Assembly (NCBI GenBank): GCA_946407715.1
Contig: CAMJPH010000004.1
Coordinates: forward strand, 1 to 64,000
Origin: an uncultured Bacteroidales bacterium
GTDB taxonomy: Bacteria > Bacteroidota > Bacteroidia > Bacteroidales > WCHB1-69
Direction: 5' to 3'
DNA: 64,000 nt
Of the stretch, positions 40,248-48,703 are shown in pieces. Under the pieces are notes generated by a model. It saw only the letters and a program-made list of their open reading frames with translations, did not search any database and had not been told where the DNA came from. The position numbers and the translations under genes were made by a program. How positions within the stretch are numbered: position 1 is the first letter of the stretch; each line of letters begins with the position of its first letter.

Positions 40248-41351
40248 ATGACAAAATTTAACTTCCTTTTAGCCGTAGTTGTCCTGCTTATGCTTCCGTT
40301 TGGACTTTCGGCACAGAACTGCCATATCACGGGACGTGTTGCCGTGCCGGAATTGCAAGGCAAGAATATTGCCATACTGAATATGAATACAGGCAAATCG
40401 CTGGCATCCACGAAGATAGTGAATAGCGCCTATGTGTTGGATATTGAGGTGTCGGAACCTTTTGTGGGCATGCTGAAAACAGATCCGCAGAACAGCAATT
40501 CACGCAGTTACTATTATCTGCGCATTGTCGGCGAACCGGGCAACATATATGCCGACTTGGTGACCGATTCGTTGTCAGGGACACAGCTGAATGACTGGCT
40601 TTATGCCTATTCCAATAAATGCAAACGTGAGATAGGAGTCATCAATGCCAATTATTCGAAGATGGAAAAGATGATTTCCATGCCAAACGAGGAGCGCGAG
40701 AAGTTGGAACAGGAGACCCTTGACCGAACAGCCAAACTTTTTGTCATGATGAAAGATATCTATTCCGTTAATAAGTCGAATCCCCTGGGCGCGCTCATCC
40801 TCGAGGATTACCTGGAATATGAGGTAGACGATTATGAGTCTGTAGTGAAGATGTTGGAAGGGGCTGCGCCTGTAGTGACAACATACCAACCTCTCAAGAC
40901 AAAATTGACATTGATGGAAAAAGTCAGCCACACCGCTGCAGGAAAACCCTATATTGACCTGAATTTGACGGATTATAAAACCAAAAAACCGACCAAGTTG
41001 AGCAAGGTGATTAACGGCAAGGTCGCACTCATCGACTTCTGGGCTTCCTGGTGCGGACCGTGTCGTCGTGAAATCCCCAATATCAAGAAGATTCACGAAC
41101 AATACGGTAGCAAAGAATTTGTGGTGATCAGTCTCAACGTGTGGGATAAACCCGAAGCTCAGGCAAAGGCCATCAAGGACTTGGGCATGACGTGGACGCA
41201 ATTGACGGATGCGACACGTAATGCTACAGACACATACGGCATCGAAGGTATCCCTCAAATCCTGCTCATCGGCAAGGATGGGATAATTATTGCCCGTGAT
41301 TTGCGTGGGGAAGAGATAGAAAAGGCTGTAAAGAAAGCGTTAGGTAAATAA
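40248..41351 (+). CDS. TlpA-like exported thioredoxin with DUF4369-type domain
   Basis: A 367-residue periplasmic thioredoxin-fold protein. The signal peptide ends near LSAQ (residue 22). A DUF4369-like beta domain (CHITGRVAVPELQGKNIAIL) and a helical middle come next, then a TlpA domain with C269-G-P-C272 in FWASWCGPCRRE and the cis-Pro loop GIPQILL. Proteins of this build reduce c-type cytochrome or other periplasmic thiols, or act under oxidative stress. It is a third thioredoxin-fold envelope protein in this window and the most classical, with an intact WCGPC. Confidence 0.87.
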   Translation: MTKFNFLLAVVVLLMLPFGLSAQNCHITGRVAVPELQGKNIAILNMNTGKSLASTKIVNSAYVLDIEVSEPFVGMLKTDPQNSNSRSYYYLRIVGEPGNIYADLVTDSLSGTQLNDWLYAYSNKCKREIGVINANYSKMEKMISMPNEEREKLEQETLDRTAKLFVMMKDIYSVNKSNPLGALILEDYLEYEVDDYESVVKMLEGAAPVVTTYQPLKTKLTLMEKVSHTAAGKPYIDLNLTDYKTKKPTKLSKVINGKVALIDFWASWCGPCRREIPNIKKIHEQYGSKEFVVISLNVWDKPEAQAKAIKDLGMTWTQLTDATRNATDTYGIEGIPQILLIGKDGIIIARDLRGEEIEKAVKKALGK

Positions 41352-41398
41352 AATATCGTAGTAGGGACGCGATTTATCGCGTCCGAAATCAAAAGAGA

Positions 41399-42118
41399 AT
41401 GAAAGTCGCCATATTAGGATACGGGAAAATGGGCCACATGGTGGAGAAGGTGCTGCTGGAGCGGCGGCATGAGATTGTGGCTGTCATTGACAACGAGGAG
41501 GATTGGTTGCGCCTCGACAACGAATTTCGCCGGGCGGAGGTCGCCATCGACTTTTCCGAGCCGGGGGTCGCGGTGCCGAATATGTTCCGCGCATTCGAAG
41601 CGCACGTTCCGGTAGTGGTTGGAACTACTGGTTGGCTTGACCGTTTGGAGGAAGTCCGCAAAAGATGCGCCGATGCGAACGGTAAGTTAGTCTTTGGTTC
41701 AAACTTCAGCATAGGTGTCAATATTTTCTTCAAAGTAAACCAGCTGTTGGCCAAGCTGATGAACACACAAGACCGTTATCAGGTGGCGATGGAGGAGACC
41801 CACCACATCCACAAGAAGGATGCGCCGAGCGGCACCGCCATCCACCTCGCGAAGGATATCATTCACGAAGTGGATGCGATCAAGGATTGGCGGCTGACTC
41901 CTTGTGACCATACGAACGTGGTGCCGGTAACGGCGATCCGTGAGGGCGAAGTCCCCGGCACGCATGTCGTGACGTGGGATTCCCCGGAAGACACCATCGA
42001 AATCCGTCATACCGCCCACGGCCGCGAAGGCTTTGCCCTCGGTGCCGTCCATGCCGCCGAATGGCTGGTGTTGCAACCTTCTGGCGTGTATCCGTTTGAG
42101 AAAACAATTGATATTTGA
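41399..42118 (+). CDS. dapB: 4-hydroxy-tetrahydrodipicolinate reductase
   Basis: A 239-residue enzyme of the lysine/diaminopimelate pathway (NAD(P)H-dependent reduction of HTPA). The Rossmann motif is GYGKMGHMV at the N-terminus, the GTTGW loop follows, and the catalytic region EETHHIHKKDAPSGTA holds the His pair and the Lys. The length fits the short Bacteroidetes form. The gene is followed by lepB, as in many relatives. Confidence 0.94.
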   Translation: MKVAILGYGKMGHMVEKVLLERRHEIVAVIDNEEDWLRLDNEFRRAEVAIDFSEPGVAVPNMFRAFEAHVPVVVGTTGWLDRLEEVRKRCADANGKLVFGSNFSIGVNIFFKVNQLLAKLMNTQDRYQVAMEETHHIHKKDAPSGTAIHLAKDIIHEVDAIKDWRLTPCDHTNVVPVTAIREGEVPGTHVVTWDSPEDTIEIRHTAHGREGFALGAVHAAEWLVLQPSGVYPFEKTIDI

Positions 42119-42135
42119 AACGATTCTACCGAGCT

Positions 42136-42163
42136 CTTGCCCCTTCGGGGCTGCTCAAGGAAG
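42136..42163. repeat. 28-bp dispersed repeat, second copy
   Basis: It matches 27942-27969 with one mismatch (cccttcgggg against cccctccgggg core). A GCCCC-TTC-GGGGC hairpin lies inside. A short gene-tail repeat (attcatcattcataattcat) follows up to the lepB start. Confidence 0.72.
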
Positions 42164-42195
42164 CTATTCATCATTCATAATTCATAATTAGAAAG

Positions 42196-43833
42196 ATGTT
42201 CATATCAAAAACCGCATTAATCATCATCATCATCATCTCCTTTCTCGGCTGGCAGGTCGGGATGTGGGGGATTTTCAAGAAAGCAGGGCTGAAGCCGTGG
42301 CTGTCGCTGATCCCGTTCTACAACATCTGGTTGTGGATCAAAGTGGTCATCGGGCGGAAATGGTGGTGGATGCTGCTGTTTCTGATCCCGTATTTGGGTA
42401 TTTTCATGTTTCTCTACATGATTTGGGAAACCATCCGTCAGTTCAACAAATACAGCTATGTGCCGTTGATTTTAGGCACGTTGCTCTTCCCGTTCTATTT
42501 GCCGTATCTGGGCTTTTCACCGAAAGAGCAGTATATCACGCCGGAGAATCTGGAACGTCCGAAGAAGACCTCTGCCCGTTCTTGGGGTGATGCGTTGATT
42601 TTCGCAGTGGCCGCCGCCTACATCATCCGTTCCTGCTGGTTCGAGCTCTACACTATTCCGACCTCCTCTATGGAAAGCTCGCTGATGGTCGGTGATTTCC
42701 TTTCCGTAAGTAAAATCGCTTATGGTGTCCGCGCACCGCAAACCCCGTTGGCGATCCCGTTTATCCATAACAAGTTGCCAAAGACCGAGGTGAAATCCTA
42801 TTCGGAAATCGTCAAGCTGCCCTATATGCGCTCCAAGGCGTTGAAACCGATAAAGCGCAACGATGTGGTGGTTTTCAACTATCCTGACGGTGACACGGTG
42901 GTGGTGGAACGGCAAGCAGAGAGCTATTACGCTATCGTGCGGGAGTTCGAGGCAATGCTCAATCCGAATGCGAGTGTGGCGGAGAAAAACAACGTGTTCC
43001 GTCGTTACGCACCCGAATTTATCCAGCAATTGCGCATGAAATACCCCGGAACGTACATGCCCGGGAAGGGTAGGGAAGCGGTATGGAACGAATACAAGGT
43101 GATTGCCCGTCCTGTCGATAAGCGCGAGAACTATGTGAAACGTTGCATCGGTACGCCCGGTGATAAACTACAAATTGTTGACAGACAAGTTTATATCAAC
43201 GGAGAGAAGGTTGTTAACCCTGATCGTATCCAATATGCTTGTCTGATTTCCCATCCGGCGGGTATGCAGTTGTCCAAAAAAGAACGCAAGAATCTGAATC
43301 TCAACGAGGAAGATATGCAACAAGTGGATATTAACCGTTATGTGGTGATGTTGAACGGCGAGCAGCAGAACAGCATTAAGAAGAAAGGTTTTGATGTCCA
43401 GATTTTGGAGGAAGAGGAGGGCGTTTACAGTCCCGACATTTTCCCGCACGACAGCAACTACAAGTGGAACAAAGATTTCTTCGGCCCGCTTACCATCCCG
43501 CAAAAAGGGGCTACCGTACAGATTACGCCCGAGAACATTGCCTTATATGAGAAAATCATCCACAACTATGAAGGTCATGATTTGCAGGTTAAAGACGGCA
43601 AAGTTCTCATTGACGGTCAAGTTGCCACCTCCTACACGTTCGCGATGGATTACTACTTCATGATGGGCGACAACCGCCACAACTCCGCCGACTCCCGATT
43701 CTGGGGCTTCGTGCCCGAGGACCACATCGTGGGCAAAGCCTCCGTCGTGTGGCTCTCGCTCGACAAGTTCAAGACTTGGAGCGACAAGGGGAAGATTCGT
43801 TGGAACCGGATGTTCAAGAAGATTAAAATGTGA
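42196..43833 (+). CDS. lepB: Signal peptidase I (large Bacteroidetes form)
   Basis: The 545-residue inner-membrane protease cleaves signal peptides. The N-terminal ~110 residues are an extra hydrophobic module with several helices (DUF5684-like; [15 protein letters not shown]). The catalytic serine is S158 in PTSSMESSL, and the general-base lysine K315 lies in [12 protein letters not shown]. Between them is an insert of about 130 residues, much longer than in E. coli LepB. The closing box [13 protein letters not shown] is intact near the C-terminus. It ends at a bidirectional terminator shared with the tRNA-Val gene. Confidence 0.93.
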   Translation: MFISKTALIIIIIISFLGWQVGMWGIFKKAGLKPWLSLIPFYNIWLWIKVVIGRKWWWMLLFLIPYLGIFMFLYMIWETIRQFNKYSYVPLILGTLLFPFYLPYLGFSPKEQYITPENLERPKKTSARSWGDALIFAVAAAYIIRSCWFELYTIPTSSMESSLMVGDFLSVSKIAYGVRAPQTPLAIPFIHNKLPKTEVKSYSEIVKLPYMRSKALKPIKRNDVVVFNYPDGDTVVVERQAESYYAIVREFEAMLNPNASVAEKNNVFRRYAPEFIQQLRMKYPGTYMPGKGREAVWNEYKVIARPVDKRENYVKRCIGTPGDKLQIVDRQVYINGEKVVNPDRIQYACLISHPAGMQLSKKERKNLNLNEEDMQQVDINRYVVMLNGEQQNSIKKKGFDVQILEEEEGVYSPDIFPHDSNYKWNKDFFGPLTIPQKGATVQITPENIALYEKIIHNYEGHDLQVKDGKVLIDGQVATSYTFAMDYYFMMGDNRHNSADSRFWGFVPEDHIVGKASVVWLSLDKFKTWSDKGKIRWNRMFKKIKM

Positions 43834-43866
43834 TTAGTGACTAGTGATGAGTGATGAGAAAAAAAA

Positions 43867-43895
43867 CGAGACGCCAAAAGGCGTCTCGTTTTTTT
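43867..43895. terminator. Bidirectional terminator lepB / tRNA-Val
   Basis: CGAGACGCC (43867-43875), loop AAAA and GGCGTCTCG (43880-43888), with A6 on the left and T7 on the right. It serves lepB on the + strand and the tRNA on the minus strand. Confidence 0.93.
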
Positions 43896-43896
43896 G

Positions 43897-43971
43897 TGGG
43901 AACTACTAGATTCGAACTAGTGACCCTCTGCTTGTAAGGCAGATGCTCTAAACCAACTGAGCTAAGCTCCC
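43897..43971 (-). tRNA. tRNA-Val (TAC anticodon)
   Basis: On the minus strand the 75-nt gene folds into a full cloverleaf. The acceptor GGGAGCT pairs with AGTTCCC, the D arm carries AGCTCAGTTGG, the anticodon loop is CTTACAA between TCTGC and GCAGA, and the T loop has GTTCGAATC. The anticodon TAC reads valine codons. The 3' CCA is not encoded, which is common in this phylum. Confidence 0.95.
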
Positions 43972-43987
43972 TGTCAAAATGACGGTG

Positions 43988-43995
43988 CAAAAATA
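43988..43995 (-). promoter_or_regulatory. -7 box for tRNA-Val
   Basis: TATTTTTG on the minus strand; predicted start about 10 nt before the mature tRNA. Confidence 0.7.
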
Positions 43996-44058
43996 CACTT
44001 TTTTTCGATTTTTCGGTTTGGTTTTGATGAATTTTCTTCTTGGTTGAAAATGAACGGG

Positions 44059-44646
44059 TTAGAATATGACGCCAGCGGAAATGCCGATGTATTGCGGTCT
44101 TTGGCCCTCCTTGTTTCGGAAGAAATGTTGGAAAGAATAGCGGTAATCGACCCCTAATGTGATGAATCCGAATTTCATGTCAAAGCCGGCGGTAAGCAGT
44201 GTCCAGTTTTTTTCGATATTCTCCTTGCTGTATCCTAACGTGTTTTCCGTGACTTTCAGCAACGGTTGATAGGAGATTCCGACCTGCGGCATGAAGGAGA
44301 TTTTTTCGGTGATTTGCACATCGCCGACGACCTTGATAGGGATGACCAGATAACGGTTTTCCACCAAGTCATCCGGTGTGCTGCCATCGGGTAATGTGAC
44401 TCTGAACCTGTTTTTGAAATATTGGTACCCAAAACCGATTTCCCCGTAGACATATTTTCCAGCCCGGAAATAACCTCCGAAATGCACTGTTCTTGTGCCT
44501 GTGAGATAATCCACGTCGGTATAATTATGGGCAATCGGGAATTGAGTGCCGATTTTAAAACCGATCTGATACCATTTGTGTCGTTGTGCGCTGGCAACCG
44601 TTGTCGCCAGCAGCAATAAAGCCAATATGATTGTTCCTCTTTTCAT
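44059..44646 (-). CDS. Outer-membrane beta-barrel protein (PorT-like)
   Basis: A 195-residue exported protein with a signal peptide ending in ASAQ (about residue 21). A series of amphipathic beta strands follows (IGFKIGTQF, HFGGYFRAGKYVYGEIGFGY, LTAGFDMKFGFITLGVDYRYSF), ending in ISAGVIF with the terminal aromatic typical of BamA substrates. It fits the small outer-membrane barrel family that includes PorT-like proteins. Function unknown. It starts 7 bp after the end of pth, so it probably shares the transcript. Confidence 0.78.
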   Translation of the reverse strand: MKRGTIILALLLLATTVASAQRHKWYQIGFKIGTQFPIAHNYTDVDYLTGTRTVHFGGYFRAGKYVYGEIGFGYQYFKNRFRVTLPDGSTPDDLVENRYLVIPIKVVGDVQITEKISFMPQVGISYQPLLKVTENTLGYSKENIEKNWTLLTAGFDMKFGFITLGVDYRYSFQHFFRNKEGQRPQYIGISAGVIF

Positions 44647-44653
44647 CGTTCAT

Positions 44654-45289
44654 TCATTGTTCTTCGTCGTTCTTCGTCGCTTCCTCTTCTTCCAGCGCTT
44701 TCGCCCGCTCGGTCTCCTTCGTGTTGAACTGGTTCATGGTGAGTTGCATCCCGACTGTCACAAAGGATTTTACTGCGCTAACGGCGCGTTCAATGCAGGG
44801 CTCCACGAGTTTGAGTTCTTCGGAGGAAAAACGCCCCAGGACGTAGTTGACTTGATAGCCTTGGGCGTAGTTTTTGCCGATGCCGCAGCGCATACGCGGG
44901 ATGTCAGTACGCTCCAGGGTCTCTATGATGTCGCCGATACCGTTGTGGGTGCCGCCGCCGCCTTTGGGTTTCAGTTTGAAGATCCCCAACGGCAGGTCGA
45001 TGTCGTCGTAGATGACCAGACAGTGATCGACGGCAACGTTTTCTTCTGCAAGCCAATATTTTACCGCCTTGCCGCTGAGATTCATGTACGTGGTGGGCAT
45101 TATAATCACCAACTCGCGGCCCTTGAACGAGGCACGTGCGACGTACGCTAACCGGTCGCTCTTGAATTCCGCTTTGAAGGCTTTAGCCACAGCGTTGGCC
45201 ACCTCGAAACCGTAGTTGTGGCGTGTGCCGGCGTATTGTTGTTCGGCATTGCCCAATCCGACAATCAGGTATTTTTTCTCATTCTCCAT
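44654..45289 (-). CDS. pth: Peptidyl-tRNA hydrolase
   Basis: A 211-residue enzyme that recycles peptidyl-tRNA. The conserved NxxxxY...TRHN is present, with catalytic H24 (GTRHNYGFEV) and N14. The substrate loop MNLSGKAV, the DDIDLPLG segment and GGGGTHNGIGD follow. The length is slightly above the usual ~190 because of an acidic C-terminal tail. The start overlaps the rsmD stop by 11 bp, indicating a tight operon. Confidence 0.95.
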   Translation of the reverse strand: MENEKKYLIVGLGNAEQQYAGTRHNYGFEVANAVAKAFKAEFKSDRLAYVARASFKGRELVIIMPTTYMNLSGKAVKYWLAEENVAVDHCLVIYDDIDLPLGIFKLKPKGGGGTHNGIGDIIETLERTDIPRMRCGIGKNYAQGYQVNYVLGRFSSEELKLVEPCIERAVSAVKSFVTVGMQLTMNQFNTKETERAKALEEEEATKNDEEQ

Positions 45290-45851
45290 CCGATTCCTCG
45301 CTTTCCTCTTCAGACATGTTCACAAAAAACGAGAAGTGCAGTTTGCCGTATCGGCGGTGGTCGTAAAATTTGGGATGACCGGAAAAATCATGTTTCCCGG
45401 AATGTTCCATCACCAGCCAACCATCTGGGAGCAGCAATTCATGTTCAAACACGTTGTCGATGACTTTTTCGATGTTGGGAAGGTCGTATGGCGGGTCAGC
45501 GAAGATGATGTTGAACTTCTGTCGGCAGGCGGCGGTGTAGGCGAAAGCGTCCTGTCGGATGACCGTCACCTGATCATTATATTGCAGCTGGTCAATGGTC
45601 TTCTGTATGAATCTGGTGCACAACATGTTCTCGTCAACAGCCACCACGGACAAAGCGCCTCTTGAGGCGAATTCATAGGTGATGTTGCCGGTGCCGGAAA
45701 AAAGGTCCAGCACTCTGACGTTGTCCAGATAAAAGTAGTTGTTCAGGATGTTGAACAGGCTTTCCTTGCCCATGTCCATGGTCGGACGGACGGGCAGGTT
45801 GCTCGGTGCAACGATATGGCGGCCTCGGTTTTTCCCACTGATGATTCTCAT
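45279..45851 (-). CDS. rsmD: 16S rRNA (guanine966-N2)-methyltransferase
   Basis: A 190-residue SAM-dependent methyltransferase acting on G966 of 16S rRNA. The N-terminal IISGKNRGR, the SAM motif LDLFSGTGN and the catalytic FADPPYDLP (DPPY for N-methylation) are all visible. It lies between the DUF3822 gene and pth in an operon with short gaps or overlaps; the DUF3822-rsmD pair is conserved in Bacteroidetes. Confidence 0.95.
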   Translation of the reverse strand: MRIISGKNRGRHIVAPSNLPVRPTMDMGKESLFNILNNYFYLDNVRVLDLFSGTGNITYEFASRGALSVVAVDENMLCTRFIQKTIDQLQYNDQVTVIRQDAFAYTAACRQKFNIIFADPPYDLPNIEKVIDNVFEHELLLPDGWLVMEHSGKHDFSGHPKFYDHRRYGKLHFSFFVNMSEEESEESDGE

Positions 45852-45859
45852 CTTATTCC

Positions 45860-46531
45860 TTAAACAATGTTCGGATTCAGTTTGTGCGTTTTCAGAAGTG
45901 CGGACAGTTTTTTGTCCTCTTCGGCAAAAAAGTGGAGGTATAATGCGGGGTCCTGCAGGTGGAATTGAGTGACAATATTACATATGTAATACAACGTGTC
46001 GGCAGGTTCCACCAAAGGGAATCGGTTGGTCAGAAGAATTTCGCCTTTATGGACGGCCATGATGTCGGTGAAATCCGTATTTCTGCCCACAAATAGAGCG
46101 TCGTTGGCCTTTTGTTGGCACAGGAAACGATAAAAGAGGCTGGCTTCCGCCACTGTTTGCAAGCGGAAAGGCAGTCTGCTGAGGGTGTCTTTCTCGTTTT
46201 TAGTGAGGAAATAGACGGTGCGGTAGGAACCGTTTGTTTCAGAATAGGTCTCTCCGAGATGGGAGGTGTCAAACTGGAGGGTCAGGTATTCCGAGTCGCG
46301 GGCTGAATCATAAATCTCTTCAGGTATCAGCATAGGGATATGGCGCGCTGAGATCACCGTGATTTCGTCGGAAGAGTCGAAAAATCGGGGAGCTTCGTTG
46401 GTGATCAGGGTATTGTCGGAGTAAGAGAACGACACCGTCTCCATTTTTTTCCCGTTCATCTTAAAAAACGAAAATCCATCCGGCGCAATGCGAATGGATT
46501 TTTCGTAATATTGATCTGTAAAAGCTGTCAT
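45860..46531 (-). CDS. DUF3822 family protein
   Basis: A 223-residue protein with alternating strands and helices that matches DUF3822, usually encoded just upstream of rsmD in this phylum. The strands resemble an actin-fold ATPase remnant, but no nucleotide-binding motif is clear. I chose ATG 46531 (MTAFTDQYYEKS), because the longer frame starts at TTG and would run into the neighbour. It is 8 bp from the next gene upstream and 8 bp from rsmD. Function unknown. Confidence 0.78.
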   Translation of the reverse strand: MTAFTDQYYEKSIRIAPDGFSFFKMNGKKMETVSFSYSDNTLITNEAPRFFDSSDEITVISARHIPMLIPEEIYDSARDSEYLTLQFDTSHLGETYSETNGSYRTVYFLTKNEKDTLSRLPFRLQTVAEASLFYRFLCQQKANDALFVGRNTDFTDIMAVHKGEILLTNRFPLVEPADTLYYICNIVTQFHLQDPALYLHFFAEEDKKLSALLKTHKLNPNIV

Positions 46532-46539
46532 AAGCGGTA

Positions 46540-47220
46540 TTATTCCCAACTGCCGGCAGTGCTGGCTTCTGTTAAGGAGCCCATATAGATGGCTTCGTAC
46601 TGGGAGCGGTATTGGTTTTCGTCGGCGAGGTTGTTGTAGAAAATCTTGTTCCAGAGCTTGGTCAGCGGACCTGCATTGTCGGGGGTGATGGATTTGTCCA
46701 TGTTGTAGAGCAGGTCGTCAAGGCTCACGTCGATGCGGTAAACCGGGATGGTGTAAGTCTTGCTGGAAAGGGAGTCGGTCTGAATCTCGTATTTTTTCTC
46801 CTTGTTGGAGAAGGGGACGTACTGGAAGTTCTTGAAATTCTCTTTGGGGATCTTATGGTCGATGTCAAGAATCTTCTCCATGGCGGGGACCTCCACGATT
46901 TCCTTGTGGATCAGGCCCAATTTGAAGGCTTCGGCTTCGCTCATGGTGTCAGGGAAATTACCGACGTTTTTCTCAATCATCACAGTGCCGTTGTTGACGA
47001 AATCAACCAGCTTGTCAATGTCGTCGGCATACACCTTGTGCACATTCTTGTAAACGGCCTGGGCGCTGCGGATGGCCAGCAGGTTCTGCACGTTGGCCTC
47101 CTTGCGGAGCTGATAGACGGTTTTGAATTTTTCGGGGCGCATAATGCTGCGGGCGGCGAAAATGGCCAGAATCACCACGACAACCGCCAATAGAATAGAG
47201 ATTAATCTTCTAACTTTCAT
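46540..47220 (-). CDS. Membrane-anchored protein of unknown function
   Basis: A 226-residue protein with one N-terminal membrane helix (about residues 4-25) and a soluble, probably periplasmic domain that has no motif known to me. The first soluble helix (RKEANVQNLLAIRSAQAVYKNVHKVYA) resembles the N-terminal stalk of type IV pilin or pseudopilin-like proteins, but there is no prepilin cleavage signal. It begins the operon that runs to DUF3822, rsmD and pth, with its own promoter. Confidence 0.68.
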   Translation of the reverse strand: MKVRRLISILLAVVVVILAIFAARSIMRPEKFKTVYQLRKEANVQNLLAIRSAQAVYKNVHKVYADDIDKLVDFVNNGTVMIEKNVGNFPDTMSEAEAFKLGLIHKEIVEVPAMEKILDIDHKIPKENFKNFQYVPFSNKEKKYEIQTDSLSSKTYTIPVYRIDVSLDDLLYNMDKSITPDNAGPLTKLWNKIFYNNLADENQYRSQYEAIYMGSLTEASTAGSWE

Positions 47221-47268
47221 AATGTTATATAACTTTATTGTTTATTCTCCATAAAAAATTTCACCTTG

Positions 47269-47276
47269 CAAAAGTA
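47269..47276 (-). promoter_or_regulatory. -7 box for the 226-aa gene operon
   Basis: TACTTTTG on the minus strand, 49 nt before the start codon. Confidence 0.65.
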
Positions 47277-47334
47277 GTAAAAAAATGGGTTCGTTTTTAT
47301 TTTTCGAAAAATATTTTCAAAAACAAATTGTGAA

Positions 47335-47973
47335 TTAAAACAGGATACGGTGGATTCCGGAAGGGTATTGGGTGGTGAGAAGCTCTTTAAGATGTTGATA
47401 ATCAGAATTGTTCTCCACAAAATCGATGTTCTCGGTGTCCACCAGCAGAATGGGGATTTGCTGGTTTTCACGGAAATAGGTCAGATATTTTTCCTGGATG
47501 TCAGTGAGGTACTCAATGGTGATGTCTTTTTCGAAAGATCGGTTCCGTTTGGCGATCTGTTTCAGCAGCCGGTCGGGCTTGGTGTAGAGATAGAGGATGA
47601 GATCGGGTTTCGGGAGGAAGTCGGCGATGGTGTCGAACACTTTCTTGAAAAGGGAGAACTCGTCTTTGGAGAGGTTGTTTTTGGAGAAAAGCAGGCACTT
47701 GTCGATGAAATAGTCTCCGATGACGAAGTCGGTGAACAGGTCCCGGGCGGTGAGCAGGTTCTTGAGCTGCTGGTAGCGGTCCATGAGAAAAGTCATCTCC
47801 ACGGGGAAGGCATAGTGTTCCGGATCTTTGTAGAATTTTTCCAGGAAGGGGTTGTCAGCGAAACGCTCCAGGACGAGCTCGGCGTTCAGCTCGGAAGCGA
47901 GCATGGTCGCCAGCGTGGTCTTCCCTGCGCCGATACTGCCTTCAATCACCACGTAATTATAAGGTATCTTCAT
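47335..47973 (-). CDS. Deoxynucleoside kinase
   Basis: A 212-residue enzyme of the dNK/deoxyguanosine-deoxyadenosine kinase family, phosphorylating deoxynucleosides in salvage. The P-loop GSIGAGKTT is at residues 11-19, the DRYQQLKNL segment and the LID arginines in KRNRSFEKD are visible, and LVDTENIDFV closes the fold. Substrate preference cannot be told. Its start overlaps the folK stop by 17 bp, so the two are translationally coupled. The ATG lies in the folK frame end (ENEDTL). Confidence 0.9.
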   Translation of the reverse strand: MKIPYNYVVIEGSIGAGKTTLATMLASELNAELVLERFADNPFLEKFYKDPEHYAFPVEMTFLMDRYQQLKNLLTARDLFTDFVIGDYFIDKCLLFSKNNLSKDEFSLFKKVFDTIADFLPKPDLILYLYTKPDRLLKQIAKRNRSFEKDITIEYLTDIQEKYLTYFRENQQIPILLVDTENIDFVENNSDYQHLKELLTTQYPSGIHRILF

Positions 47974-48403
47974 TTTCCGTCAAGATTAGGTTCAATTCTT
48001 TCAGCGATGTAAGCACAAAGTCCCGTTCGGCAATGTGCGGGTGCGGCAGGGTCAGGCGTTCGTCATGGTAGTGCATCCGGTCATAGTCCAGGATGTCCAG
48101 GTCGATGGTGCGTGCATGATATACGGGCTTCCCGTCCTTGAGGTAGCTCTTCTGTGTCCGCCCCAGTCTTCGCTCGATGGACTGCAGGCCATCCAAAAGA
48201 TCTAACGGACAGAGCGAGGTTTCCATCACGATGACTTGGTTCAGAAACGGATCTGAATCGAACCCCCATGAAGGGGTCTCGATTACGGAAGACCGTTGCA
48301 AAATAGAACCCAACTCCCTTTCAATAAGGAACCTGGCGGACTGGAGATAGAACTCGCGGTCGCCTTGGTTGCTGCCCAATCCGATTACCGCACGGTGCTG
48401 CAT
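47957..48403 (-). CDS. folK: HPPK (2-amino-4-hydroxy-6-hydroxymethyldihydropteridine diphosphokinase)
   Basis: A 148-residue pyrophosphokinase of folate synthesis. IGLGSNQGDRE at the N-terminus, the PFLNQVIVMET strand and the signature RTIDLDILDYD (two Mg-binding Asp) are visible. I chose ATG 48403 (MQHRAVIG), because the upstream extension lacks family similarity and overlaps the small gene. It overlaps the dNK gene by 17 bp. Confidence 0.93.
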   Translation of the reverse strand: MQHRAVIGLGSNQGDREFYLQSARFLIERELGSILQRSSVIETPSWGFDSDPFLNQVIVMETSLCPLDLLDGLQSIERRLGRTQKSYLKDGKPVYHARTIDLDILDYDRMHYHDERLTLPHPHIAERDFVLTSLKELNLILTENEDTL

Positions 48404-48422
48404 CTGTCCGTACAATATAGGC

Positions 48423-48572
48423 CTAGTTGTTGATGAAAAGCAGCGGGTTGGCCGCCAGCCCGGCAATCACACTCAAGGATTGTGAATAATTGAGGATGTT
48501 GTTGATGATCCTTCTGGACGGCTTTTCTTTTTTGACTGTTTTTTTTATTTCAGGGGTAGAAAGTTTATTCAT
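48423..48572 (-). CDS. Small 49-aa protein upstream of folK
   Basis: A 49-residue protein starting MNKLSTPEIKK at ATG 48572. It is Lys-rich at the N-terminus, with an amphipathic INNILNYSQSLSV helix and a hydrophobic tail. A -7 box lies 53 nt upstream and the stop is 19 bp before folK, so it heads the folK-dNK operon. I have a memory of short Bacteroidetes proteins with an ILNYSxSL motif, but no function is known to me. The longer frame (from 48683) crosses the promoter and is not real. Confidence 0.6.
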   Translation of the reverse strand: MNKLSTPEIKKTVKKEKPSRRIINNILNYSQSLSVIAGLAANPLLFINN

Positions 48573-48624
48573 CGGCAGAAAATTTGTTTGTAATTTTTTC
48601 AATAAATGGTTAACGGGATGTCGC

Positions 48625-48632
48625 CAAAAATA
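48625..48632 (-). promoter_or_regulatory. -7 box for the 49-aa/folK/dNK operon
   Basis: TATTTTTG on the minus strand, divergent from the box at 48658. Confidence 0.62.
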
Positions 48633-48657
48633 TTGTGCAGGATATTTGAAAAAAACA

Positions 48658-48665
48658 TATTTTTG
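48658..48665 (+). promoter_or_regulatory. -7 box for the HerA-like gene
   Basis: TATTTTTG, with a TTGTG element about 20 bp upstream, 39 nt before the start codon. Confidence 0.65.
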
Positions 48666-48703
48666 CAGACAGAATATAATCACGCATTGTAAATAAAAAA
48701 GAT

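Noticed and set aside
42166..42195. Possible leader peptide or regulator before lepB
   Set aside because: The sequence is only a gene-tail repeat; no start codon or hairpin was seen.
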